Origin: Petunia secreta
Lineage: Eukaryota; Streptophyta; Magnoliopsida; Solanales; Solanaceae
Reading direction: 5' to 3'
Length of the DNA stretch: 64,000 nt
Assembly: GCA_029990175.1 (NCBI GenBank)
Contig: JARKIP010000099.1
Location: 1,302,001-1,366,000, forward strand
Below the pieces are notes generated by a model. It did not search any database. It was not told where the DNA came from and was given only the letters and a program-made list of their open reading frames with translations. The translations under genes and the position numbers were made by a program. Of the stretch, positions 1-11,155 are shown piece after piece (position 1 is the first letter of the stretch; each line of letters begins with the position of its first letter).

Positions 1-686
1 TAAAAGATAGACACAGCTTGTCTTGCTCGAATGGCACAAAGGAACTAGTCTTGGTCTATTTCGAGTATTCGAAAAGAGCACCTAAACTATGCAACGATAT
101 TCAAGAAAATAATGCCTCATGCAAATCGAATTATCAAGAAGAATTATTCAATCGGAGTTCACCGAAAGCCACAAGTTTCAAAAATAGCCCACATCTGAGT
201 TTCTCACATCTGAGACAAATAAACATAGCTCTCGGCTTGTTTTATTCATTCAATATCAAAATCAAGGTGTCTTACAAATGAAATACTAAAGGGTTTATAT
301 AGATAGCTCCAAGGGTAAACTAGTAAATACGGTCACATGCGACAAATATGACAAGGCCACGCAGGGCTGAAGTAAATCATGTGCTCGGGCACTCTTAACT
401 TCGGTGCTCGGTCCCTCAGCTTGGCACATATGAAAATGGACGCTCTTCTGCCTCGGGCGGATTTGTATCCCTTCGGTCATCTCAGTGCTCGGCATCAAGG
501 ATGAGTGTTTGGTCACTTCCTGCTTCGGGTTTGAGCTTGCAAATGTAGCTTTCGTATCTTGCGCTCGACCACTCAGCCTCTGAACGGTTGCTTTCTCCCG
601 ACCACGCCAGTTGGATGTGAACATCGTGTAAAAGCTTAGCTTGGCTTCGTGTCTTTGGCCTCGATGGGTTGAGTACTTGATCAGCA
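1..686. other. Unassigned, possibly decayed LTR (minus orientation)
   Basis: No credible coding region. Bases 360-690 are rich in CTCGG/CTCGA words, like the U3 blocks of the Tat LTRs further on. A minus-strand TATA-like string (TATATAAA, plus 294-301) lies next to it, the same order as in LTRs C and A. I infer a remnant of another Tat-like LTR whose outer end is cut by the window start. No terminal TG/CA pair or target duplication could be fixed, so this is weak. Confidence 0.25.
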
Positions 687-1586
687 CGGATTCAGGCTAC
701 ATCAGAATGTGACTGTCATGATATCAGTTGTATTTAATGCGATATTGTTTGAGTCTATGATGAAGGTACATGTGATAACAGTTGTCAATAGTGTTGTTCG
801 CTTACTGTATTATGGTCTTTCTCATACAACTAATGAAAATAACTTGGTGTTTGATCCTGGAGGTGAGATTGTTGTCCATAAAGCTGTGGAATATGCAGAA
901 ACCCTGCAACTCTACGAAGCTTTTAGTAGCTACATTTTACACTACTCCAAGCAATAAGCATACATGCATCTCTACCTGCTCAAGGAGAACCATTAAGTGA
1001 AAAAATAGTATTAAAGCTTGAAGAAGAGGCTGACATTCAGCTCAAAAGCTTCTGTGACATTTTCCTGGATAGAAAAGAAAGCGTGCAGACATTTAACACT
1101 GTTTTTTGTTCTCACTCCTATTTTGATGAGTGCCTGAGCAAGTATACTATACAAGAATTGTACAAAAAGAAAAATTTATTGGTTGCCCGGGATTCTTGTT
1201 TCTTGAAATCACTTTCATTGGTGTTGGAACTGAAAAACAGGTGCTTTCATTGGATTTTGAAGAAACAAGGGAAATCTATTCAATCATCGAAGGTTTAATC
1301 TAGCATTATGGTCACGATGCTGTAGATGGGGCTTAAAGCATTCTTGGAATGAACTGACACTTATTGGTAATGTTGGTAATATTCTTAATGTACATGATAT
1401 CAAAGAGGAATTCATTTTCCATATTGACCGGACGATGCAAGGAATTATCATAGTGCAAACAACCTTTGGGATATTATTTGCAACCATAGTGAAGAACCAC
1501 ATGGGGACATTTGTTGGCTGCCTTGGAAAGCTCGCATTGCCCGACTCGAACCTTGAGGACAAGGTTCTTATTGAGGGTAGGAGTAT
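687..1586 (+). pseudogene. Decayed sequence before a candidate 3' LTR
   Basis: Several short open stretches but no recognisable domain. The last 40 bases (about 1549-1586) read as an LEDKV-type tail followed by a purine-rich GAGGGTAGGAGTA string. This arrangement is usual at the 3' end of Ty3/gypsy coding regions, where an acidic tail is followed directly by the polypurine tract. I infer the wreck of a plus-strand element, too degraded to classify. Confidence 0.25.
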
Positions 1587-1965
1587 TGTTACAAACATGC
1601 CCATTAATGCTTATATTGGGCTAGAAGCTAATACAGTAAATATATTTGGGTCAGGAGTCGACATGAGAAGCCAACATAGGATTTGGGATCCAGGTGGAGA
1701 AAATAATACTAATGGGCTAAAGGAAATACAATGGATATAAATAGAAGAGTCTCTAAAGTTTAGGCTATGCTATGATGTTTTCTTTTATTTTTCTTAGTTA
1801 GCTTGTCAGCTAAATTCGAAACCTCCCTTTTCTATTTTCTCTTTCTTTTTGGTTACTTGAACTAAGGTTGTAATTCTATTCTTATGGAATTCAATAAAAA
1901 TCCATTGCAATTCTATGATTACAATACCTATAGTCACTCTCCTTCATAACAATTTTCGCATAACA
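1587..1965 (+). repeat. Candidate 3' LTR of a decayed gypsy-like element
   Basis: Begins TGTTA and ends TAACA, a perfect 5-base terminal inverted repeat with TG...CA ends. A purine-rich tract lies immediately upstream. A TATA box (TATAAATAG, from about 1735) and an AATAAA string (about 1890) are in the right order for an LTR. No partner LTR is in the window, so the call rests on structure alone. The 129 bases from here to element A show nothing recognisable. Confidence 0.45.
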
Positions 1966-2094
1966 TACCAAATGAATCTAAATTTCACGACACTATCAAT
2001 AATGATTTAACTTATATACAACACATTGTGTGTTATCAATGAATCCGAGCAAGACTTATATCCTTAGTGGATAGTACTAAAGCTTGTATTGGCC

Positions 2095-2677
2095 TAAACA
2101 AGATTAGGCCAATGAATCAAATTTATCAAGGTTTACAAGCAATATTATGTATCAAAGTTGCGTAAGAACAATGAAATAAACAAGACAAGAGGATAATCGA
2201 AACAAGGCCTTTGAGTACACAATTTGATAGAGTTACAGAAAGTATTTTTTTGGACCTTTACAACGTAAATTGAAGCGTTATTTATAGATTGTCAGATTGG
2301 ACGAAATCACGGCCACCTTCCCCTGCTTTTATCGTACCTTTGCCCATGTTTCTCCCCATTGAAAGCCAAGTAGTGGGCAAAGATCGTGGGGCAGCCACTC
2401 TACTGAAATAATGATGACTTACCGAGACTGTGATTTTCTGCTTTGGGGGCACAAGTCATTGATTTGTCGAGGCTGTGACTTTCTACCTTGGGGGTACGAG
2501 CCCATTGATTCAGCGAGGCCATTCCTCCTCGAGGTTGGTCAAGAACTCAGACCTCGAGGTTTTACCTCGGGGGCCATACTATTTACCTCGTGTCCAAAAC
2601 TGGCTAGTCTTCGCATGACACGTTCTAAATCACAAGCTCGAGGTTCCACGTGTGCAAGTCATTTTTTACCCAATACA
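2095..2677 (-). repeat. Element A 3' LTR
   Basis: 583 bp, plus strand TGTATTGGCC...CCAATACA. It aligns end to end with 31980-32594 and has the same terminal words as the LTRs of C and E. A minus-strand TATA box (TATAAATA) lies at 2279-2286. The adjoining 2678-2695 is, on the minus strand, a G-rich tract (GAGTGGGGGACTATC), the polypurine tract. Confidence 0.9.
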
Positions 2678-2884
2678 GATAGTCCCCCACTCTTCAGGAA
2701 AGTGCCAGGAGTTTTGAGGAGTGGAATGAACTTAAGCGGGAGAATGATGCGGCGAAATACACGCCAAGGATTTCAAATTGGAGTCCATCACTTCGACTTC
2801 CATCCCGTCATATGTGGTGACCGTTGAACGGTCATGCCTTTTTCGATTACTCTTCCCAATGTTACAATAATGATGCTTTTCCTT

Positions 2885-2893
2885 CTATATATA
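2885..2893 (+). promoter_or_regulatory. TATA box of the antisense gene in A
   Basis: TATATATA-like box about 160 bp upstream of the conserved start ATG at 3048, just inside the element from the 3' LTR. Equivalent boxes occur in C (34469) and E (46023), so this is a shared internal promoter and not a chance AT run. Confidence 0.5.
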
Positions 2894-3047
2894 CCTCCAC
2901 TTGAGTGATCCTCTACCCCACTTGTGATTTTTAAGCATTAGTAAAAAATTTCAAAGCAACAAGAATCCCAATCTGTTATTCTTCAAAACTTCTTCAAACT
3001 CTAAAAGATTATCTTCAAACTCTAAAAGATTATCACCGTGCTGAATC

Positions 3048-5607
3048 ATGTCTGCAACAAACTTTGTTCAAAGTTCTTCAGGCCCCTCTGAATAAAGAAT
3101 ACCTAACACCACTACCATTATCATCGACGGAGAACTTGTTAACGTTCCACAACCTCTGAATATCATCACGCTGGTGGATGGTGACAGTAAGGCGACCTCC
3201 CAGTCGAGCGGCTTAAGGCAGCACAAAGCCACCACATGAGCAAAATATTGGAGAAAGTGGATGACGATGGTGGCGATGATGACGAGAATAGAAATGCCGA
3301 CATTACTGAACAAGTAGGCGACTGAGGAGTTAATGCCAAGGTGGAGGGTGAAGCCGAGGCTAGGCGCTCGGAACAAAGAAAAAAAGAAGAAAGATAAAGA
3401 GCTCGAGCCTCATCAAATTATTCCTTCAACTTAAACACAGATAAGGACTTTAAGCTACAAGACAAGTCGATCGATCAACAGGAGAAAAATAGAAACGTGC
3501 CCGTGCAGACTACATCGTCTTTGATCACCCAGGCCCTCGTGGCTCAGGTTTGGGAAGATTGCGCATGGAGACCCGAGGTTAAAATTGTTGTTCCTTCCCT
3601 AAATAGTAGATGCTCTGACCATGTGGTGGGGCTCTGCTTTGCTTATACATACCCATTTACCCTCGTTTTCTCACTCCCCATTCATAAGGTAATTGATGAA
3701 TTCTGCCGAACACACAACCTTTGTTTGGCTCAGCGCGGCCCGGGAGTTCGGAGGGTCGTTAAATGCTTAGACTGGCTAAGTAAAAAAGCTAAGGTACCCT
3801 TCACTTTCCAGAATTTAATTTCTCTTTTCTTCCCATACTTCCACAAGGGTGGAGTCATTGCTCTAAACAATTGAGGAAAGTACTCGATACTCCCGAAGAG
3901 CGAATATCATGGAGACCGAGGCTGGTGTGACCGCTACATACTCTTAGAAACAAGCCAATGATCCACCGAACCTGGTTTTCATGAGAAGTGGAATAATGAA
4001 CGTAAGTGACCTGCCATCGTTAGTCAATTTTCTTCTTTTAACCCCTTCGGTTGTAACTCTTTCATGGTTTACTTCTCGTATACAACCAATAAAGTTCCCG
4101 TAATCCTCCTGACGATCTGTTTAACTTGGTCAAGGCCATAACCAAGGCTGGTACTCGTCCCATCAGGACTTCGATGAGTATGGTCGCTGATAACGGTTGG
4201 ACGCGTAAGAGGCACGGTGAGTAACGTTACACCTTGATTCCTAAGGAGATCGCCCGAAGTCTTCCTTATTGCTAATTTTTCTTCTTTTAGTTAGGTTTCC
4301 CCAATAAGGCAGCTAACACCGAGCCAAAGAAGAAAAAATGCGGAGGAGGATGCCCCTGATGACGGCTGTGTGGCCTAGATCGCGAGCTTGGTCGGCAGTC
4401 TAAAAGAAATCAAAGCTTCTAAGGCCCCCAAGCCTTCAAAGGGGTTCTCCGGTCAAGGGACCTCAAAAAGTGACGACGATATTTTTATTTGTCTCTTCAC
4501 TTGTATTTCAAATCCATCCCTTTTGTTCCGAAGTGTACAATTCATCCGAGGAAGTCTTCGGGTAAGTCGATGAGGACTGTGCGCACTCGGATCGAAATAA
4601 TGTTTTCGTCGGGCCTTGAGACTGCTATTGAGCCGAGGCATGGCTTGAGGGATAAAACATGTGATGAGGATGCCGAAAGGCTCAGGGAGAGGGACGTGGT
4701 AGACCTCAAGGGGTCCGACCACGCTAATGATAGGGCCAAAGGTAAGGCCAAAGTGGTAGAGGCTGGACTTCCTCCCGTCGCCGAAGCAGGAACGGCTACA
4801 AGTGTGGCCTGAGCCACCTCCGAGCCAATCATGGCTTCGGCTTCTACAAGAGCTTTAAAGAAATTAGAGATTCCAACATATGCAAATCTTCTACAAGAGC
4901 CTCCTCTTCTCATTGAAGACCATACAAATAGAGGCTGCAAGAACCGAGGAGATTGGGCGTGTGGCCAATGCATGGAATCACCAAAAGGAGAGCTTCAATG
5001 ACTAAATATCTGAGTTTAAAGATCAGTTGGCTAAGTCCCAGTCTGATATATAAGAAGCCGCCGCTGCTTTCGAGGCTCAAATGCGGACTCTGAATGAGAA
5101 TCACCAGGCTGAGCGCTCGAGGCTGGATGCCGAGATTGAGAGACTCAATGATGAGTTGGCTTGAGTAAAGGACCAATTCATCGAGGATGTTAACAAACAC
5201 TATGACCAGCTGAAGGAGCATGTGGTCGCAATCCAGAGGCTAGAAGGCCAAATTGAGAATATTACAGCCCTCGAGGCCGAGGCCGAACAGCTTCGGGGAA
5301 AAGTTGCCGAGTAGAAGGCGAAGACCAAGGTTAGAGCCACGAGGGCTGATTTGGAAAAACATTGGGCCATCATCAATACTTGGCTGAAGGTGCTTAAACA
5401 ATGCCAAGCCGGCGAGCTCAACTCGGAAGCCGAAATTGCCACGGCTAAGGATAATGTTGCTAAGGCCTAAGCCATAATAGATGAGCTTCCATCAAGTGAA
5501 GATTCGGGCAATGATGAAGCCGGGGATGATGCAGATGAAGATGAAGAGGGGGAAAAAAAGATGCTGAAGATGGGACTTCCGAAGGGGAAGATGGTCCTGA
5601 TGCTTAA
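3048..5607 (+). pseudogene. Antisense gene of element A (transposase_28-like/coiled coil), broken
   Basis: Decayed homologue of the antisense gene of element C (34606-37398). It starts in the same ATCATGTCT context. The conserved core with CFAYTYPFTLVFSLPIHKVI and the following CLDWLSKKAK is still open at 3497-3874. Splice sites survive in part: donor GTAAGT at 4002, whose acceptor has become TACAA; donor GTGAGT at 4217 with a pyrimidine-rich acceptor ending at 4294. The C-terminal coiled coil is recognisable at about 4900-5450 and the acidic tail to 5607. Multiple stops and frameshifts mean no full protein can be made. The gene is antisense to gag-pol of A. Confidence 0.8.
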
Positions 5608-6357
5608 CAGTCTTCTTTTGTTGTATTTGTTTTTGTTATGGCTGCCGAGCCGCTTTGTATATATGATTTTTGTGGCCTCCGGACCTTTCTTAATGCATAA
5701 AATTTGAAGCCCTCGGGCTTGTTTTAATGAAATTTTTTTCTATTTCCAAGTGTTAGTCTTTACTGCATCTACAAGTCACTTAAGAGTAATTTTGCTTGTA
5801 AAGGCTTAATAAAAATTTGAAACAACCGATGCTAGCTTGGAACGATGCCTCGTTCTCGAGCTGAGGCATAAAGAGATGATCTCAATTAAATAACATAGCT
5901 TCGGGAGTCAAGTATTGAAACAAAGAGATGTTGAGTCAAGCTCATTTATTAATAATAATGAAGCTATAACAGGCATTTTCATGGAACCTAATCATGGTTA
6001 GACTTGGGCGAATTTTTTAACATAGCCACTGTCGGGGAAATAAACACAAATACACTAAACTAATCTTTGGGAGACACTTCTCGGTGCAGATTGATATCTA
6101 GTCTTCGGGCGCGATTGCAGTCTCCGGTATGGGAGGTTTCGAGTCGATCTTTACAGTACACTATCCCTTGCAATCCCCCAGTGTTCGGGTGCAAATAATG
6201 AGGACCCAAGCACTGTAATTCATTCTTTCTGCTTCTTGAAAAGGTCAAGCAAAGAAATCGGGGGCTTAGTGTAATTTTTTATCTAAGCATTAGAGCGATT
6301 GCGGCTCAGGCTGTAGGTAAGAAATTAGTAAACATGGGGTAACGTACCTTGGTGTCA
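5608..6357. other. Spacer between antisense gene and pol of A
   Basis: No gene. It holds the 3' flank of the antisense gene with a perfect hairpin AAGCC-CTCG-GGCTT at 5707-5720, equivalent to 37421-37434 in C. Bases 6090-6260 resemble C 37870-38010, which also lies between the antisense gene and the end of pol. Confidence 0.5.
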
Positions 6358-9300
6358 GAAATAGTGCCGCTTCAAATTGGAGATGTTGCAATTCGAGGGT
6401 TCTGGTTCGCCTTTTAATCTTTCCAGTTGATAAGATCCCTAGCTAATGATTGCTTTGACCCGATAGGGTCCTTCCCAATTTGCAGCGAACTAACTTTTTT
6501 TCCTTAATAGATTGATTTGAGGCCTTCAACACATAATCTCCCACTTTGAAATCTCTAATCTTAGCTTTTCTATTAAGGTAAGCCTCGATTTGCCATTTTT
6601 GAGTAGCTAGCCGAACCAAAGAAAGTTCCTTTTTTTCCTCAATCAAATTAAATTCCACATGCATTGCCTGTTGACTCGATTGTTCGATAGCGTGGGCGTA
6701 CCGAAGATTGGGTTCACCTACTTCCACGGGGATCAATGATTCAATCCCAAAAGTGAGAGAGAAAGGGGTTTCACCTGTGTTGTTCTCCTCCGCAGTTCGT
6801 ATTGTCCATAATACCCCGGGCGATTCACCGGTGATGTTTTCAATAATCACTCTGTTCAAAGATTCGTCTTGACTATTTGCACGTAGGTAATATGGGGTTG
6901 ACACAATCCTCTTGATTCTCCATTTGTTGCGAAATGTTGTGACATTCGAGCCAATAAATTGAGGGCCATTGTCACAAGTAATCTCCTTTGGAACACCTAA
7001 CCTATAAATAATGTTCTTCCGAATGAAATCAATCACCTTTTTTGTCTAAATTTGGCGAATGATCCCACCTCTACCCATTTAGTGAAGTAGTCAGTCAATC
7101 CTAGTATAAATTAAACATTACCTTTGGCTTTTGGAAGTAGTCCAATTATATCCATTCCCCACTTTATGAAAGGCCACGACGACGTGACTTAATATAATGG
7201 CTCGGCTTGCTGATGAATCATTCGAGCGTGTCGCTGGCACTTGTCACATTTTTTCACGAAGGCTTTGGCGTCTGCGCTGATGGTTGACCAATAGAAGCCA
7301 GCCCGAAGCAACTTGCGCACTAGATCTTTACCTCCCGAATGATTGCCTCATTCACATTCGTGCACCTCTCTGATTACATACTCAACTTCTCCCGGACCTA
7401 GACCTTAGGCGATCGGGCCGCAATACATCTTTATATACAATTGCCCTCAGATCATCAAATAAGAAGCTGCCTGAGTCGTCAGTTTTTTGGCTTCTCTCTC
7501 TTCTGCCGGAAGAGTCCCCTACTCGAAGTCGGAAATAAACTAGGTTCGCCAATACCAAGTATGATTCACTGAATTAACTTCAACCCTAATCCCTTTCATC
7601 GTGGACGAGAGCAACCGAACGACTGAATTAGTCCCCGACTGTTCTTCTTCGATGGCCGAGCCTAGATTGGCTAAGGCATCAGCCTCAGCATTTTCTTCCC
7701 GGGGCGCTTGCTGAATTCTCCATTCTTAAAACTTAGCTAATATTTGTTATGCTCGGGCTATGAATTGTTGCATCCTGGGCCCACGAGCCGAATAGTCCCC
7801 GAGTACTTGATTCACCACCAACTGTGAATCACTTCTCAACTCGATTCTTTCTACTCCCATCTCCTTGGCTAATTCCAGTCTTGCTATAGAGGCCTCGTAC
7901 CCAGCCTCGTTGTTGTTCACTTTCTTGAACCTAATCGAATGTCTCACTTTTTTCTCCGTCGGAGCCACCAAAACTATTCCATGCCCCGATCTTTTTGAAT
8001 TAGTATCTCTGTCTGTATAGAGTGTCCAAACCCTGGAGGTTTACCCTTTAGACATTAAATTCTCTCTTTCAGCCTCGGGGAGGATCCCAGCACTAAAGTC
8101 AGCAACGAAATCCGCCAAGACTTAGGATTTTATGGCTGTTCAGGGCTGGTAAGTAATGTCATACTCGCTCAACTCGACTGCCCATTTAGATAACCTCACT
8201 TAAACTTCAGGTTTTATATAATATATTTCTCAAGGGGATAGTTGTAACTACGACTATATGATAGCAGTAGAAGTAAGGCCGAAGTTTTCGAGCAGTAATG
8301 ACTAAAGCAAGTACCAACTTTTCAAGATGGGGGTACTTGGTCTCAGCATCGAGGAGTGTCTTTCTCATAGAGTAGATGGGTTGTTGCTTTCCATCCTCCT
8401 CTCAAACCATGACTACACTCAATGACACCTCAAACACGGCTAGGTAGACCTACAATGTTTCCCCATCCTTGGGCTAGGAGAGTAACAACGAGTTAGCCAA
8501 ATAATATTTTAATTCTTTCAACGCTTCCCTGCACTCCGGTGGCTATTCGAAGACAGTGTTATTTTTTAAGATCGAAAAGCACTTGTGGCATCGCTTAGAG
8601 GACCTCGAGATATATCTACTCAAAGTAGCGATCCGGCCAGTCAAGTGATGAACATCCTTAGTCCCCGAGAGCACCTCGGGGATCTCTTTAATAGCACTAA
8701 TTTTCTCAGGATTAGCCTCGATTTCCTTTTTAGAGACAATGAATCCTAAGAATTTCCCCGAACCGACCCATATGCGCACTTCTCTTGGTTCAGCTTCATA
8801 TTGTACTGCCTCAAAATGCAAAAGGCCTCCCTTAGGTGATTTCAGTGATCTTCTACCTGATGTGATTTGACTAGCATGTCGTCTATGTAAACTTCCATTG
8901 ACTTCCCAATATAATCCTTAAACATTCGATACACTAGCCTTTGATAAGCTTCTGCAGCATTCTTGAGTCCGAAGGGCATCACTTTGTTGCAATAAGTGAC
9001 TTGGTCAGTAATGAATGAGGTTTTCGTTTCATCCTTCGGATCTATCAAGATTTGATTTTATCCCAAGTAGGCATCCAAGAAGGTTAATAGCTTATGTCCA
9101 GCTGTGGAGTCTATTAATCTGTCTATCTGCGGTAATGGGTATGAATCTTTGGGACAAGCTTTGTTCAAGTTCGTATAATCCACATACATCCTCCATTTTC
9201 TGTTCTTCTAACTTTGTTGTTTTCTCCTCGATTAGCTTTTTCCTTATGCCCGTGTAGGGTCTCTTCTTTTGCTTCACCGGGGTATGTCATGGTTCCATAT

Positions 9301-10248
9301 TGAGCTTGTGTGTCATGATCTTCGAATTGATACCGACCATATCGGCGTGGGACCACACGAAGCAGTCATCGTTGGACTTTAACAACTCAACAATAAGTTT
9401 TTTTGACTCTGGATCCAGCTTCGAGCCGACGAACACCTTTCTATCTGGAAATTCCTTTGATAGCACAAATGATCCCAACTCCTCAATGGTTGAATCCTTT
9501 GCCTTTTGCTTCCGAGGTTTTTGAATCATACCTGGATCTTTTCCATCACAGCTTCATGGGGATCTCCTTTAGGAACCGAATCCCCATCTTCATCAGACTC
9601 CAGTTGCATTGCTTACTATTTTGTTGGTCTGCTTGGGATAACTCTGCTCTCAAAGCAATCGAGTAGCATTCTTTGGCTACTTGTTGCCCTCCTTGGATAG
9701 AGAGGATTCCCAAAGTGGTTGGGAATTTAATGATTTGGTGAAGCGTCATGGTACAACTTCAATTGGATGAATCTAAGGTCTCCCGAGGATCACATTGTCA
9801 GCTATGTCCTTGGGCATAACCTTGAACATGGTCTCCTTCATAACTCTTTCTGTGTACGTGTCGAGTGTAGTCTCACCCAATATCTTCTCTGTGGAGTTGT
9901 TGAAGCCGGTCAAGACGGTTGACTTTGGGATGATAAGACCCTTTAACCACATCTTTTTTACCGCCCCGTAGCTTATTATGTTCACCGAGCTACCGAGGTC
10001 AATCAAGACTTATTTAATGTCTGAGTCTTTGATTCTCAACATGATGACCAGAACATTGTGAAGGGGAAATATCATCCCATCACAATCATCAATGTAAAAA
10101 ACAATCTCTTTACCCGAACCTCCAGTTCGAGTTCTGTTCTCCATAGTTATTTAAAGTCTCGCAAACTTCTTTGCGACGGCAATGTTTATGTCGTTCACCT
10201 CCGAGCCCCTGTTATCACATTCACAACTCTTTTAGCCAGTGGGGTCTT
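6358..10248 (-). pseudogene. Element A protease-RT-RNase H-RNase H-integrase remains
   Basis: Reading right to left: protease with DLGSSVNIISYG (about 10000-9960); linker; RT with the YIDD box near 8875-8895 and MPFGLKNA near 8970; the gypsy RNase H (8543-8821 and on); the second, archaeal-like RNase H with NNEAGYEA and RSDSQLVVNQ (7747-7971); integrase zinc region (about 7260) and core with TCDNGPQF (about 6960) and the C-terminal part to about 6358. The domain order is that of the Tat lineage. Many frameshifts and stops. The protease is cut at 10248 by insertion B and continues at 16511. Confidence 0.88.
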
Positions 10249-10253
10249 CGATA

Positions 10254-11155
10254 TGTAACGACCTCAAATAGTCATTTCGGGAATTGGGACCTCGATTTAC
10301 ATGTCGAAAATCCCAAAAGCTCCGTAAGGTCCATTATGACATGCCTGAAATTTTTAGCTAAAACGAACTTTGTTAGATAGGTATCGGAGAAAGACATCTG
10401 TTTCGGATATTCGTTAAGGCTAAAAGAGGTTTCGGAGCTCGATTTGAGCAAATGAGCTCTGATGTGAAATCTGAAAGTTGCGTTAGGTTCGTTTGGTAAT
10501 TAATGACCTGTAGCAACCATCAAAAGTGAAAACGGACCTCCTTTGATAGGACTTTTGATAAAGTCTCAGTTGCGGAAGTTTAAAAAGGTTAAAAGAGGTT
10601 TTCGAGCTCGATTTGAGCAAACGAACTCCGATGAGAGATCTGAGGGTTCCGTTAGGTTCGTATCGTCATTTGTGACTTGTAGCAACTTTCAAATTTGGAT
10701 TCCGGGGTCGTTTGATTAAAATTCGCTATTTTGGCAAAAGTCGAAATTTGACCCTTTCCCATGGGATCCACTTTTTGAGTTCTAGAGATCCGAATTGAGT
10801 TTCGTCTTGACGAGCATGTCACACAAGCCTTGTATGACTTGTGTACAAAATTTGGGGTCATTCTGAGCTTTTTAGGGTCCCGTTTGGACCCAAAAACAGT
10901 GGTTGACCTGGTGCAAAGCCGAAAAAGCTGCTGAATTCTGTTTTTTACTATTCACCTGGAAAGAAATCAATTTTTAGATCAATCCATAAGGAATTGGAAA
11001 CCTGTCAAAACATAAAAGTTGTAGCTCTTTGAGTTGTGGTTCTAATGACACCAACCTCGTATCATTTGGACATTTGTATGAAAAGTTATGGTTATTTTAC
11101 TGAAAGCTATCCAGTGAGGTACAATTTGGACAGCATGTGGTACAACTCTTTAAAG
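10254..11155 (+). repeat. Element B 5' LTR, truncated
   Basis: 902 bp matching 14031-14932 of the 3' LTR in register. Homology stops after CTCTTTAAAG, about 12 bp before the position of the LTR TATA box (14944-14951 in the 3' LTR). This LTR has therefore lost its promoter core, R and U5. Confidence 0.9.

Noticed and set aside
18..957. Short open stretches at the left edge
   Set aside because: No recognisable domain, mutually overlapping frames, AT-rich; most likely chance.
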